DNA from: Allobosea sp035944375
GTDB lineage: Bacteria > Pseudomonadota > Alphaproteobacteria > Rhizobiales > Beijerinckiaceae
Direction: 5' to 3' (one strand)
Length of the DNA stretch: 64,000 nucleotides
NCBI RefSeq assembly: GCF_035944375.1
Contig: NZ_DASZBE010000011.1
A program made the translations under genes and the position numbers. Shown piece by piece: positions 1 to 9,166 of this stretch. The notes below the pieces were generated by a model. It had not been told where the DNA came from, ran no database searches, and saw nothing but the letters and a program-made list of their open reading frames with translations. Positions within the stretch are counted from its first letter, which is position 1. Each line of letters begins with the position of its first letter.

Positions 1-1
1 G

Positions 2-1204
2 CAGATCATCCCGCCCTCGCTCGTGCTGATCGTGCTGGCCGACCAGCTCGGCCGCTCTGTCGGCGACATGTATGAGGGCGCCTTCATCCCGGGCCTCGTG
101 CTGTCGGCGATGTATGCGGGCTATGTCTTCCTCGTCACGATGATCTATCCGAAGCGGGCACCCGGCCTGCCGCCCGAGGCGCAGACCCTGCGTGACGCCG
201 ATGGCGAAACGCGGCGGCGGTCGCTGCTGGTGATCACAATCCTCGCCTTCGGCTTGGCCTATGCCTATATGAAGACCTTCACCAAGGTGCAGGCGGGTGC
301 CGATTTCGTTATCCTGACGATGTCGATCGCGGTGGGCGTCGCCTTCGTCATCGCCATCGTCAACAAGCTGCTCGGGCTCAACCTGCTCTCGCGGATGACC
401 GAGCAGGTCATCTTCGTGATGGTGCCGCCGCTGGCGCTGATCTTCCTCGTACTCGGGACGATCTTCATCGGCGTCGCGACGCCGACGGAAGGCGGCGCGA
501 TGGGGGCTACCGGCGCGATCCTGCTCGCCTATGGCAAGAAGCGGATGACCTTCGACCTGCTGAAGCAGGCGGTGGAATCGACGGCCAAGCTCTCGGCCTT
601 CGTGCTCTTCATCCTGGTCGGCGCGCGCGTGTTCTCGCTGACCTTCTACGGCGTCAACGGCCATCTGTGGGTCGAGCATCTGCTGATCGGTCTGCCGGGC
701 GGTGCGACGGGCTTCCTGATCGTGGTCAACATCATGGTCTTCCTGCTCGCCTTCTTCCTCGACTTCTTCGAGCTGGCCTTCATCATCGTGCCGCTGCTCG
801 GGCCGGCCGCTGAGAAGCTGGGCATCGACCTGATCTGGTTCGGCATCATCCTCGGCGTGAACATGCAGACCTCGTTCATGCACCCGCCTTTCGGCTTCGC
901 GCTGTTCTTCCTGCGCTCGGTCGCACCGAAAGACCGCTATCGCGACAAGTTCACGGGAACGATGATGGAACCGGTCACCACGGGCCAGATCTATTGGGGC
1001 GCGGTACCCTTCGTGGTGATCCAGTGCATCATGGTGGCGCTGGTGGTGATCTTCCCGCAGATGGTGATGCACTACAAAGCATCTGCGGTTCAGCTCGACC
1101 AGAAGGCGATCGACAAGCAGTTCGACTCCATCCAGATCCCCGGAATGGGGACGGGGGGCGGATTGCCCGGCCTCGATCTCAACGCGCCGCCATCGTTCAA
1201 ATAG
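2..1204 (+). CDS. dctM: TRAP transporter large permease DctM (5'-truncated by window edge)
   Basis: This is the C-terminal part of a TRAP transporter large membrane subunit, which forms the ion-driven uptake channel for an organic acid delivered by a periplasmic binding protein. The frame is open to base 2, so the true start lies outside the window; about 400 residues remain. Visible marks are repeated hydrophobic segments, the family signature GVATPTEGGAMG, and a C-terminal stretch with MHPPFGFALFFLRSVAP. The loop of roughly 60 residues after the first visible helices and the 40-residue soluble tail fit the long DctM subtype used for mannitol/chloroaromatic-like substrates. Its binding protein and small subunit should lie upstream. 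It is separate from the dctPQM set near 30 kb. The family call is secure; the substrate cannot be told. Confidence 0.93.
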   Translation, partial: QIIPPSLVLIVLADQLGRSVGDMYEGAFIPGLVLSAMYAGYVFLVTMIYPKRAPGLPPEAQTLRDADGETRRRSLLVITILAFGLAYAYMKTFTKVQAGADFVILTMSIAVGVAFVIAIVNKLLGLNLLSRMTEQVIFVMVPPLALIFLVLGTIFIGVATPTEGGAMGATGAILLAYGKKRMTFDLLKQAVESTAKLSAFVLFILVGARVFSLTFYGVNGHLWVEHLLIGLPGGATGFLIVVNIMVFLLAFFLDFFELAFIIVPLLGPAAEKLGIDLIWFGIILGVNMQTSFMHPPFGFALFFLRSVAPKDRYRDKFTGTMMEPVTTGQIYWGAVPFVVIQCIMVALVVIFPQMVMHYKASAVQLDQKAIDKQFDSIQIPGMGTGGGLPGLDLNAPPSFK

Positions 1205-1230
1205 GCGGCACGTACCACAGACTGCTGGAC

Positions 1231-1260
1231 ACGACGCCGGTGCGAGCCGGCGTCGTTTTC
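1231..1260 (+). terminator. Rho-independent terminator after dctM
   Basis: A perfect 10-bp stem (ACGACGCCGG pairing with CCGGCGTCGT) with a 6-base loop is followed directly by TTTT. It sits 27 bases after the permease stop codon and ends that operon. Confidence 0.8.
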
Positions 1261-1334
1261 GTTCGGGGATGATCGGGCCGCCGCCGAACCTTGCCGGCGA
1301 TGATGCGTTGTTCCCGCGAAGCGAGGAGCGACGC

Positions 1335-1589
1335 ATGAGCGATTTCTTTCAAGCACAGGCCGATCCGGGCAGCACGCCGGCCATTCCGACCCCGCCACCG
1401 GAGGCGCCGCCGCTGACGCCGAACGAGGTGCCACCGGCCCCGCCGGTCGAGATGCCGCCCGACGAGGCGCCTCAGGGCATTCCGACCGAACCGCCTCAGG
1501 AGCTGCCGCCGAACGCCCCGCCCGAGGCGCCGCCGGCGACACCCTACGACATGCCGCCGGACAGGGGTCCGCGCCAGCCGCTGGAATAG
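1335..1589 (+). CDS. Small proline-rich hypothetical protein
   Basis: Predicted 84-residue protein. The ATG at 1335 is preferred over an upstream in-frame start at 1269 because a GAGGAGCG ribosome-binding site lies just before it. More than a third of the residues are proline, with many Pro-Pro-Glu/Asp and Met-Pro-Pro units and no cysteine, no signal peptide and no membrane segment. The composition predicts an unstructured acidic chain. It stands alone after the dctM terminator and converges on the M20 peptidase gene, whose stop is 4 bases away. No family is recognised. A spurious ORF is possible because GC-rich DNA readily gives proline-rich reading frames, but the good ribosome-binding site argues for a real gene. 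Confidence 0.45.
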   Translation: MSDFFQAQADPGSTPAIPTPPPEAPPLTPNEVPPAPPVEMPPDEAPQGIPTEPPQELPPNAPPEAPPATPYDMPPDRGPRQPLE

Positions 1590-1592
1590 GGC

Positions 1593-2981
1593 CTACACCG
1601 ACGGGGCTTGCCCCGACCCGATGTCCCAGTAGAGCCCGGCCATCAGCCCAAGGGCTTCGCGTGCGAGTTCGACGGGCAGATGCTCGTCGGGCGCGTGCTG
1701 CGAGCAGCCGGGATAGGAGTGCGGCACCCAAATCGTCTTCAGGCCGAGGATTTCGGCGAAGATGTCGTTGGGCAGAGAGCCGCCGAGATTGGGCAGCAGC
1801 GCCGGCTTCTTGTTGGTGCTGCGCGCGATCGAGGCGATGGTGAAGCGCACCCAGTCATCCTCGGGGTCGAGCCGCGTCGCGCCGAAGCGCTCGGCGCCCG
1901 GCATGACGATCTCGACCATCTTGAATCCGTGGCGGTCGAGATGGCGGCGCAGCGCCGGCACGACGTCCGTGGGATCGATGCCGACGACGAAGCGCAGCGC
2001 GCAGCGCGCCCAGGCGCTCGGGGGCACGGCGTTCACCGGCGTCTCCGGCACGCCCGACTTCATCGCCAGCACGTCGAAGGAGCACCAGCCGAAGACCTGT
2101 TCGGCCGGCGACAGATCGGGCTCGCCCCAGCCCGGGTCGATCACCGGGCCATCGGGGCCACCGTCGATGACGCAGTCGGCCACCGCTTCGCGCACGGCGG
2201 GCGGCAGTTCGCGCGGCACCCATTCATGGATGCGGATCTGGCCGGTCGGAGAGGTGATCGAGGCGATGGCGTGGGCGAGCTGGATCGCGGGATCGGAGAG
2301 AATGCCGCCCCAGTTGCCGGAGTGATGGCCACCCTCGCGGGCGACGATCGAGAGGTCGAAGGTGATGACGCCGCGCGCACCCAGGAACACGGTCGGCCGC
2401 TCGGCATTGAGCCGCGGTCCGTCCGAGGCGATCAGCACGTCGGATTTGAACAACTCGGTCTGGTCGGCGCAGAGCTCGCGCAGGCCGGGCGAACCGGATT
2501 CCTCGCCCATCTCGATCAGGTATTTGGCGTTGAAGCCGAGCTTTCCGCGCGATTCAAGAACGGCGCGCAAGGCATTGATGTTGATGACATGCTGGCCCTT
2601 GTTGTCGACGACGCCGCGGCCATACCAGCGGCCGTCGCGCTCGGTCAGCGTCCAGGGCGAGAGGCCTTCGCTCCATTGCGCGTCGAGGCCGCGGATGACG
2701 TCGCCATGGCCGTAGCCGAAGATCGTCGGCAGGCTCACATCCTCGATGCGTTGGGCAAAGAGGAAGGGGCCCTTGGCCTTGGGATGGTGCAGGATCCGGC
2801 ATTCGAAGCCGAGCCCCTCGAAGAGCGGGCGCATCTCGCGCTCGAGATACTCCGTCAGGACCGGCGCCCGATCCGGGTTCTGGCTTTCGGTCGGTATCGC
2901 GATGAGGCGGGCAAGGTCGCTCTTGAAGGCCCCGGTGTCGAAATAGTCTTGCGCATGCGCGATGGCTTGGGCGCGGGTCAT
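1593..2981 (-). CDS. M20 family metallopeptidase
   Basis: Zinc-dependent amidohydrolase/dipeptidase of the M20 clan, predicted cytoplasmic, 462 residues, which is normal for the dipeptidase branch. Metal ligands and catalytic residues are visible: GHGD at 91-94 (H92 ligand, D94 catalytic support), GRGVVDNKGQ at 121-130 (bridging D126), and EMGEESGS with E160/E161 as general base and ligand. A small lid (dimerisation) domain follows from about residue 200, and a late histidine in VPHSYPGCSQH completes the site. The frame is open far upstream, but the ATG at 2981 begins the recognisable N-terminus (MTRAQAIAHAQDYF). It is divergent from the helicase gene. The substrate is unknown; a dipeptide or N-acyl amino acid is typical of the family. 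Confidence 0.9.
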   Translation of the reverse strand: MTRAQAIAHAQDYFDTGAFKSDLARLIAIPTESQNPDRAPVLTEYLEREMRPLFEGLGFECRILHHPKAKGPFLFAQRIEDVSLPTIFGYGHGDVIRGLDAQWSEGLSPWTLTERDGRWYGRGVVDNKGQHVININALRAVLESRGKLGFNAKYLIEMGEESGSPGLRELCADQTELFKSDVLIASDGPRLNAERPTVFLGARGVITFDLSIVAREGGHHSGNWGGILSDPAIQLAHAIASITSPTGQIRIHEWVPRELPPAVREAVADCVIDGGPDGPVIDPGWGEPDLSPAEQVFGWCSFDVLAMKSGVPETPVNAVPPSAWARCALRFVVGIDPTDVVPALRRHLDRHGFKMVEIVMPGAERFGATRLDPEDDWVRFTIASIARSTNKKPALLPNLGGSLPNDIFAEILGLKTIWVPHSYPGCSQHAPDEHLPVELAREALGLMAGLYWDIGSGQAPSV

Positions 2982-3015
2982 GGAAGCTCGCTGTCTGTAA
3001 GGCCGCTGGACAAGG

Positions 3016-3037
3016 GCGGTCCCGTTGCCGGGACCGC
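3016..3037. promoter_or_regulatory. Perfect dyad in the divergent M20/helicase intergenic region
   Basis: A 9-bp perfect inverted repeat (GCGGTCCCG / CGGGACCGC) surrounds TTGC, midway between the two divergent starts. It could be an operator or a 5'-leader hairpin. There is no T-run, so it is not a standard terminator. Confidence 0.35.
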
Positions 3038-3107
3038 GACGCCTTGATACTGGCATGCCCATGCAGGAATCGGCCACCGGCGATGGCGCGCGGCGGATGT
3101 GCGCCCG

Positions 3108-4520
3108 ATGACGGACGCGGAGCGGCTGATGGTGCCCCACGATCACCAGCGCGTCGCCTGTGCGGCGATCCTGGCGGCGCGTTCGGCGGGCGCGCCCGGC
3201 TTCCTGCTCGGCGACCTGACGGGGCTCGGCAAGACGCTCTCGGCCTGGCTCGCGCTCTCGGCGATGCCGGAGGACGAGATCCTGGTGATCTGCCCGAAGG
3301 GCGCGATCCCGCAATGGCGGCGCACCATGGCGCTGTCGGGCCTGCCGCCGAAGCGCGTCACGCTGATGAATTTCGAGAAGACGAAATCGCTGCTGGCGCC
3401 GCCGCCGGATTCCAAGAAGCGCTCGGTGCGGGCCAAGAACAACGAGCTGGCCAAGCTCGGCGTCCCCAAACGCATCTGGCCGCTGGTCGTGATCGACGAG
3501 GCGCACCGCATCCGCAATCCGAACTCGCAGCAGGGGCTGGTCTGCCGGCAGATGGCCGCTGCCGCCTCCTTCACGATCTTTATGAGCGCAACCGCCGGCC
3601 AGTCGCCGCACGAACTCTCCTATCTCGGGCCGCTGCTGGCGCGCGCGGCCGACATGCCGAGCGCGGATCTCGACGGCTTTCGCCAGCTGATGAAGCGGCT
3701 GAAAATGGGCAAGGCGAGGGGGCGCTGGAAGAACTGGAGCTGGGAGCCCAACGAGGCCGACCGGGCCCGGATGGCGGCGCTGCTCTATCGCGGCCCGCGC
3801 GCGATCGGCCTGCGGCGGCGGCCGGAGGAGATCGCGGGCTGGCCGGAGGTTCAGCGCGAGCTCGCCCCGGTCGCGCTGGATGCCGCCGCGCGCAAGCTCT
3901 ACGAGGCGACCTGGCGCGAGTTCCGCAAGGAGTTGGGGCTCGCCGGCGGCTCGACCCGCAAGCCGCAGGGCTGGGCGGCCGATCTGCGCTTCCGCCAGAA
4001 GGCGAGCCTTCTGCGCATCCAAGGCACGATCGATTTCTGCGACGATCTTCTCGGCAATGACGAGCAGGTGGCGGTCTCCGTCGCCTTTCTCGAGACCAGC
4101 GCGATGCTGGCCGATGCGCTGCGCGGGCGCGGCTGGCGTGTCGGCGAGATCAATGGCGAGCGCACGGGTCTCCAGAACGAGGAGACGCGGCTGTCCTTCC
4201 AGACGGGGCAACTCGACGCCGTCATCTTCACCGTGACGGAGTCGATCTCGCTGCATCGCGGCGAGATGCCGGGCGGCGAGCGCGACCGCTCGCTCGTCAT
4301 CCACGACATGCGCCACAGCGCGATCCAGCTGCAGCAGATCGAGGGGCGCTGCCACCGCGACGGCCAGCATGCGACGATCTTCTACGCCTATGCCGAGGAC
4401 ACGGTGGAGGAGGCGGTGGCCGGCACGGTGATCGCGCGCATGGCGGCGATGGAGGGGCTGGCGGGCGACGACACGCGCCTGCTCGAGGCGATCGCGGGCA
4501 TCGTCGAGGGAAGGGGTTAG
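3108..4520 (+). CDS. Orphan SNF2-like superfamily 2 helicase
   Basis: Predicted 470-residue ATPase with both RecA-like halves of an SF2 helicase. Visible motifs are Walker A GLGKT (39-43), DEAH box VIDEAH (128-133), motif III SAT (160-162) and a motif VI of the Swi2/Snf2 kind, QQIEGRCHRDGQ, near residue 415. The spacing is compact, without the large insertions of chromatin-type SNF2 proteins or the RapA extra domains, and resembles stand-alone helicases carried by tailed phages. No nuclease, methylase or phage gene lies beside it; neighbours are the M20 peptidase and a palindromic repeat. A GTG at 3099 is an alternative start and an ATG at 3129 is also possible; no ribosome-binding site is decisive. 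The biological role is unknown. The family call is firm. Confidence 0.85.
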   Translation: MTDAERLMVPHDHQRVACAAILAARSAGAPGFLLGDLTGLGKTLSAWLALSAMPEDEILVICPKGAIPQWRRTMALSGLPPKRVTLMNFEKTKSLLAPPPDSKKRSVRAKNNELAKLGVPKRIWPLVVIDEAHRIRNPNSQQGLVCRQMAAAASFTIFMSATAGQSPHELSYLGPLLARAADMPSADLDGFRQLMKRLKMGKARGRWKNWSWEPNEADRARMAALLYRGPRAIGLRRRPEEIAGWPEVQRELAPVALDAAARKLYEATWREFRKELGLAGGSTRKPQGWAADLRFRQKASLLRIQGTIDFCDDLLGNDEQVAVSVAFLETSAMLADALRGRGWRVGEINGERTGLQNEETRLSFQTGQLDAVIFTVTESISLHRGEMPGGERDRSLVIHDMRHSAIQLQQIEGRCHRDGQHATIFYAYAEDTVEEAVAGTVIARMAAMEGLAGDDTRLLEAIAGIVEGRG

Positions 4521-4524
4521 ACCC

Positions 4525-4622
4525 CGTCATTGCGAGCGCAGCGAAGCAATCCAGCAGGACCGGGTCGAACGGTCTGCCCAGTCCTCCTGGATTGCTTCGT
4601 CGCTGCGCTCCTCGCAATGACG
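4525..4622. repeat. Palindromic repeat, family A, copy 1
   Basis: The ends CGTCATTGCGAG and CTCGCAATGACG are exact inverted repeats. Inside them, GCAGCGAAGCAATCCAG pairs with CTGGATTGCTTCG. The element fills the gap between the helicase and malQ 3' ends, where it could act as a bidirectional terminator. A second copy is at 23785-23865. Confidence 0.85.
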
Positions 4623-4629
4623 GTGCCGT

Positions 4630-6693
4630 TCAGCCTTCCGAGCGCGGCGGGCCGAGATCGGCGAGGCGCCGCCTGACACGTTCGTCTTCCAGCAGCGTGC
4701 CGGCCTCGCCGTCGAGCCTGTGACGCCAGTTCGGCTTCTCGGTCGTGGTGCCCGGCACATTGGGCTGTGTGCGGATGCCGAGCGCGTCCTCGATCGGCAG
4801 CAGCTTCAGCGTGCAGGGCGTGCGGGCGATGAAGCGGATCGCGGCGTCGACAACCGGGTCGGTGTCCTCCGGTGCGGGCCGTTCGCCCTCGGCGACGCCG
4901 GCCTCCTGGAAGGCGCCCCAGAGCAGACCGCGGTCCCAGGCGCGGATGCCCTCATGGTCGATACCGTCTTCCGCCGGTTCCAGATCGCTGCCGGCCCACC
5001 AGCCCGCGGTGGGGACGAGGTCATGCGTCGTGGTCAGGGCGACGGCCCCGGCATCCCAATGCTCGGGCGCGATGTAGGAGTGGTCGGTCCGCTCGAAGCG
5101 CAGCACGCGCAGTCCGGCGACGCCCTGCCGGCGCAGATCGTCGCGGAAGCCGTCGGGGAGGGTGCCGAGGTCCTCGCCGATGACGATGGCGCCATGGCGC
5201 CAGGATTCGAGCGCGACGAGCCGGAACAGGGTCTCGGAGGGGAAGGCGACATAGGCGCCATCCAGCGCGGATGCGCCCTCCGGCACCAGCCAGAGCCGGC
5301 TGAGCCCCATGACATGGTCGATGCGGATGCCTCCGACATGGCGCAGGCTCGCACGCAGCGTCTCGATGAAGGGCGAAAAGCCGCTCGCCGCCAGGCCTCG
5401 CGGCGAGAAGGTGGTCAGGCCCCAACTCTGCCCCTCGGCGGCATAGTAATCGGGCGGGGCACCGACGCTGAGGCCGCCGAGCACCTCGTGCTGGCGGCTC
5501 CAGGCATGGCTGCCCGACGCGTCCATGCCGATGGCGAGATCGGCGATCAGTCCGACCTTCATGCCCGCCTCGCGGCAGGCGCTCTGGGCGGCGCCATAGG
5601 AGGAGGCGGTGAGCCATTGCAGGAAGATCTGGTAGTCAACTTCGGTTGCGTGCTCGGCTGAAAAGGTCGCAACGGCCGGCCCGTCTGGGTCGCGGAAGGG
5701 CGCGTCCCAGCTGCGCCAGCTCCAGGCCTGCGGGTTTCGCCGCAACTGGGCGGCGTGCAGCACCTCGAACACGGCATGGGAGCGCAGCAGCGGCGAAGCC
5801 TCCGTCAGCGCCCGGTCCAGGGCCGCGCGGGCCGGGCCGCCGCTGCCATCCTTGGCGCGCAGCGCCTCGAACAGGGCGCGCAGCAGCCGCTGGCGCAGCG
5901 CCGTCGCCGCCGGCCAATCGATCTGGCGGAGCGTCGCGAACCGGTCCATCTCCTCGCCCAAACCCTCGCGCGCGATCACCTCGCGCAGCATCGCCTCGGG
6001 CAGCAAGGCGGCGGGATCGGCGTGGAGCGGGTTGTAGAAGAGACGTGTCGAGGGCGAATAGGGGCTGAAATGCTCGGGCGAGGCGCCGTAGAGCGCATGG
6101 ACCGGGCTGATCGCCAGCGCATCGGCTCCGTGCGCGGCGGCCCTCCTCCCCAGCGCCGCGACGCCGGCGAAGTTGCCGATGCCGCCGTCCTGCGGCGAGC
6201 GCAGGGAGTAGATCTGGGCGGCGAGGCCGAAACCAGCCTGTCCGCCGTTCAGATCGGCGAAGGTGATGCAGCGTTCGGGCGCCGTCGCGATGATGAAATC
6301 GCCATCGTCGCGATGGACCGTGTGATAGCCGGGCCGGTCGAAGGCCGGCAGGGTCAGCGAGCCGTCATAGCCTTCCTCGGAGCGCACGGTGCGGCGCGTC
6401 CCGCCATCGAGCGTCAGTTCGACCGGGCTTCCCGCCTGGGCCGCGATCGGCAGCACGACGGTCTGCCCGGTGCGGGCCGTGGTGAAGCGGGACTGGGCGG
6501 AGAGGTTCGCCCCCGCCTCCACCGTCGCGAGCGACTGCCGCAGATCCGCGTCGGTGCCGGCCGGCAGGCCGAGCGCCTGCAGGATGAAGCGCAGGCTCTG
6601 CGCCGAGACCTCGCGCTCCGCCCCGTTCTGCTCGGTCCAACGCGGGGCGATCCCGGCCTTGACGGCGAGCTGGCGGAGAATGTCGTCGCTCAT
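4630..6693 (-). CDS. malQ: 4-alpha-glucanotransferase (amylomaltase, GH77)
   Basis: Transfers alpha-1,4-glucan segments between maltooligosaccharides, recycling the short chains left by phosphorylase and debranching enzyme. At 687 residues it has the usual bacterial MalQ length, with an extra N-terminal region of about 130 residues. GH77 active-site motifs are present: nucleophile Asp in GGIRIDHVMGLSR, acid/base Glu in VIGEDLGTLP, and the third carboxylate in TTTHDLVPT. It starts 24 bases after the glgB stop and is surely co-transcribed with it. The downstream end abuts repeat family A. The cytoplasmic location fits the absence of a signal peptide. Confidence 0.96.
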   Translation of the reverse strand: MSDDILRQLAVKAGIAPRWTEQNGAEREVSAQSLRFILQALGLPAGTDADLRQSLATVEAGANLSAQSRFTTARTGQTVVLPIAAQAGSPVELTLDGGTRRTVRSEEGYDGSLTLPAFDRPGYHTVHRDDGDFIIATAPERCITFADLNGGQAGFGLAAQIYSLRSPQDGGIGNFAGVAALGRRAAAHGADALAISPVHALYGASPEHFSPYSPSTRLFYNPLHADPAALLPEAMLREVIAREGLGEEMDRFATLRQIDWPAATALRQRLLRALFEALRAKDGSGGPARAALDRALTEASPLLRSHAVFEVLHAAQLRRNPQAWSWRSWDAPFRDPDGPAVATFSAEHATEVDYQIFLQWLTASSYGAAQSACREAGMKVGLIADLAIGMDASGSHAWSRQHEVLGGLSVGAPPDYYAAEGQSWGLTTFSPRGLAASGFSPFIETLRASLRHVGGIRIDHVMGLSRLWLVPEGASALDGAYVAFPSETLFRLVALESWRHGAIVIGEDLGTLPDGFRDDLRRQGVAGLRVLRFERTDHSYIAPEHWDAGAVALTTTHDLVPTAGWWAGSDLEPAEDGIDHEGIRAWDRGLLWGAFQEAGVAEGERPAPEDTDPVVDAAIRFIARTPCTLKLLPIEDALGIRTQPNVPGTTTEKPNWRHRLDGEAGTLLEDERVRRRLADLGPPRSEG

Positions 6694-6717
6694 GCAGGGC
6701 TCCGCTTGCGGGTTCGG

Positions 6718-8982
6718 TCAGGACAGGGTGGCGGCGAGCGGGGGCGTGTCGGACGGCGCCACCTGCGCGTCATGTTCCAGCACCAGCAAGCCTAGCGGCG
6801 GCAGCGACAGCGACAGGCTCTGTGCGCTGCCATGGGCAGCGACGGCCTGCGTCGCCACCGCACCGCCATTGCCGAGACCGGAGCCGCCATAGACCTCCGC
6901 ATCGCTGTTCAGCCGCTCCCGCCAGAGGCCGGCATGGGCCACGCCGATGCGATAGTCATGGCGCGGTACCGGCGTCATGTTGGCGACAACCAGCACCTCG
7001 GCAGCGCCGGGACGGCTGGCGCGGCCGAAGGCGAAGACGGCATTGACGCTGTCATCCGCGACGATCCAGTTGAACCCCTCTGGCCTGTGGTCGAGCCGGT
7101 GCAGGGCGGGCGTGGCGCGGTAGAGCGCGTTGAGATCGCGCACCAGCCGCGAGACGCCCTGTCGGCGCTCGTCGAAGGGGTGCGGCCAGGGGAAGGGGGC
7201 GTCGACCGACCATTCGTCCTGCGCGCCGAATTCGCAGCCCATGAAGAGCAGCTTCTTGCCCGGATGGGCCCACATCATCGCGAGGTAGAGCCGCAGATTG
7301 GCGAATCGCTGCCAGTCGTCGCCGGGCATGCGCGAGATCAGCGAGCCCTTTCCGTGTACGACCTCGTCATGGGAGATCGGCAGCACGAAGTTCTCCGAAA
7401 AGGCGTAGATCAGGCCGAAGGTGACGTCGTCGCCGTGATAGCCGCGATGGACCGGATCATGCGCGATGTAGCGCAGCGTGTCGTGCATCCAGCCCATGTT
7501 CCATTTGAAATGGAAGCCGAGCCCGCCATGATGGACCGGCCGCGTCACGCCCGGCCAGGCGGTTGATTCCTCGGCGATGGTGACAGCGCCACGACCACGT
7601 GCGCCGACCAGCGTGTTGAGCTCCTGGAAGAAGCCGACGGCCTCGAGGTTCTCGCGGCCGCCGAGATGGTTCGGCACCCATTCGCCCGCCTTGCGGCTGT
7701 AGTCGCGGTAGAGCATCGAGGCGACCGCATCGACGCGCAGGCCGTCGAGATGGAAGGTCTCGATCCAGAACAGGGCGGACGCGATCAGGAAGCCGCGCAC
7801 CTCGCTGCGCCCGACATTGTAGATCAGCGTGTTCCAGTCGATGTGGAAGCCCTGGCGCGGATCCTCGTGCTCATAGAGCGCCGTGCCGTCGAAGCGGGCG
7901 AGCCCGTGCTCGTCGGAGGGGAAATGCGCCGGCACCCAGTCGAGGATCACGCCGATGCCGGCGGCGTGGCAGCGGTCGACAAAGCGCGCGAAGGCCTCGG
8001 GCGGGCCGAGCCGCGCGGTCGGGGCAAAGAGGGCGAGCGGCTGGTAGCCCCAGGAGCCGCCGAAGGGATGCTCGGTGATCGGCATCAGCTCGAGATGGCT
8101 GAAGCCCATATGCTGGAGATAGGGGATCAGGCGCTCGCTCGCCTCGTCCCAGGAGCCCATCTGCCCCCATTCGGTCCGCAGCCAGGAGCCGACATGGACC
8201 TCGTAGGTGGTCATCGGCGCCGTGATCGGATCGGCGCTCTCGCGGGACTTCAGCCAGTCCTCGTCGGTCCAGGCGAAGGACGGCGCCTCGGCAACGACCG
8301 AGCCGGTGCGCGGCGGCAGTTCGGTGCGTCGCGCCAGCGGGTCGGCCTTCCAGGGCAGGGCCTCGCCCGTGCCGGAGACCAGCGCGTATTTGTAGACCGC
8401 CCCGGCTTCGACGCCGGGGATGAACAGCTCCCAGATGCCAGCGCCGGGGCGGCTGCGCATGGGGTGGCGTGTCGCGTTCCAGCCGTTGAAGTCGCCGACG
8501 ACCGCGACATGAGCTGCATTCGGCGCCCAGACGGCGAAGAGTACGCCGGCAATCCCGTCGATCTCGCGCAGATTGGCCCCGAGCCGCGTCGCGAGATCGA
8601 AATGGCGCCCCTCGGCTGCGAGGTGGAGATCGTCGTCGGAGAGCAGCAGGCCGAAGCTGTAGGGGTCGGCCGTCTCGGTGATGCCTCCTGGCCAGGCCGT
8701 GCGGATGCGGTAGGAGCCGTCGGTCGGGCAGGGCGCCTCATAGAGGCCGCCGCCTGCGTCGATCATCGGGACGGCGCGCCGGGCTTCGCCCTCGCCGGTC
8801 ACCAGTTCGACATAGTTCGCGCCCGGCAGGAAGGCACGCACCAGATCGACCTCCTCGACGCGATGGCGGCCGAGGATGGCGAAGGGATCGGGATGGCGTC
8901 CCTCTTTCAGCTGCTCGATGACGCGCCCGGGCAGGCTGGGCAGTCTGGGCGGCATCGGGCGCGTCATTCGGTCAGGCTCCAT
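6718..8982 (-). CDS. glgB: 1,4-alpha-glucan branching enzyme
   Basis: Introduces alpha-1,6 branches into nascent glycogen. The 754-residue length is standard for the GlgB type with two N-terminal carbohydrate-binding modules (CBM48) before the GH13 barrel. Motifs seen are the nucleophile Asp in DGLRVDAVASMLYRDYSR, acid/base Glu in TIAEESTAWP, and the third Asp in LPISHDEVVHGKGS. The ATG at 8982 is used; an internal ATG at 8966 (MTRPMPPRL) is equally possible. It is the first gene of a glgB-malQ pair on the minus strand and is divergent from a DUF2934-like gene across a 184-base gap. Confidence 0.97.
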   Translation of the reverse strand: MEPDRMTRPMPPRLPSLPGRVIEQLKEGRHPDPFAILGRHRVEEVDLVRAFLPGANYVELVTGEGEARRAVPMIDAGGGLYEAPCPTDGSYRIRTAWPGGITETADPYSFGLLLSDDDLHLAAEGRHFDLATRLGANLREIDGIAGVLFAVWAPNAAHVAVVGDFNGWNATRHPMRSRPGAGIWELFIPGVEAGAVYKYALVSGTGEALPWKADPLARRTELPPRTGSVVAEAPSFAWTDEDWLKSRESADPITAPMTTYEVHVGSWLRTEWGQMGSWDEASERLIPYLQHMGFSHLELMPITEHPFGGSWGYQPLALFAPTARLGPPEAFARFVDRCHAAGIGVILDWVPAHFPSDEHGLARFDGTALYEHEDPRQGFHIDWNTLIYNVGRSEVRGFLIASALFWIETFHLDGLRVDAVASMLYRDYSRKAGEWVPNHLGGRENLEAVGFFQELNTLVGARGRGAVTIAEESTAWPGVTRPVHHGGLGFHFKWNMGWMHDTLRYIAHDPVHRGYHGDDVTFGLIYAFSENFVLPISHDEVVHGKGSLISRMPGDDWQRFANLRLYLAMMWAHPGKKLLFMGCEFGAQDEWSVDAPFPWPHPFDERRQGVSRLVRDLNALYRATPALHRLDHRPEGFNWIVADDSVNAVFAFGRASRPGAAEVLVVANMTPVPRHDYRIGVAHAGLWRERLNSDAEVYGGSGLGNGGAVATQAVAAHGSAQSLSLSLPPLGLLVLEHDAQVAPSDTPPLAATLS

Positions 8983-9166
8983 CGCGAAAGCGACTCCACC
9001 GCCGGCGGGGAATCGTTAATGATGCAACGCAGCGAAGCCCGCCCGCGTTCCGCGCCACGGCCTGCATTCTCCGGCGATTCCCGCCGCCCTCCAAGGGCAA
9101 GGGAACCATCGGCAGCCGGCATGGTTGTCGCACTGCAATGCGGGCAGTTCAGAGGGAGGATGCCGA

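Noticed and set aside
1608..3047. Long plus-strand ORF antisense to the M20 peptidase gene
   Set aside because: It is the GC-rich mirror frame of a well-conserved gene, with Arg/Ala/Gly-rich content and no domain.
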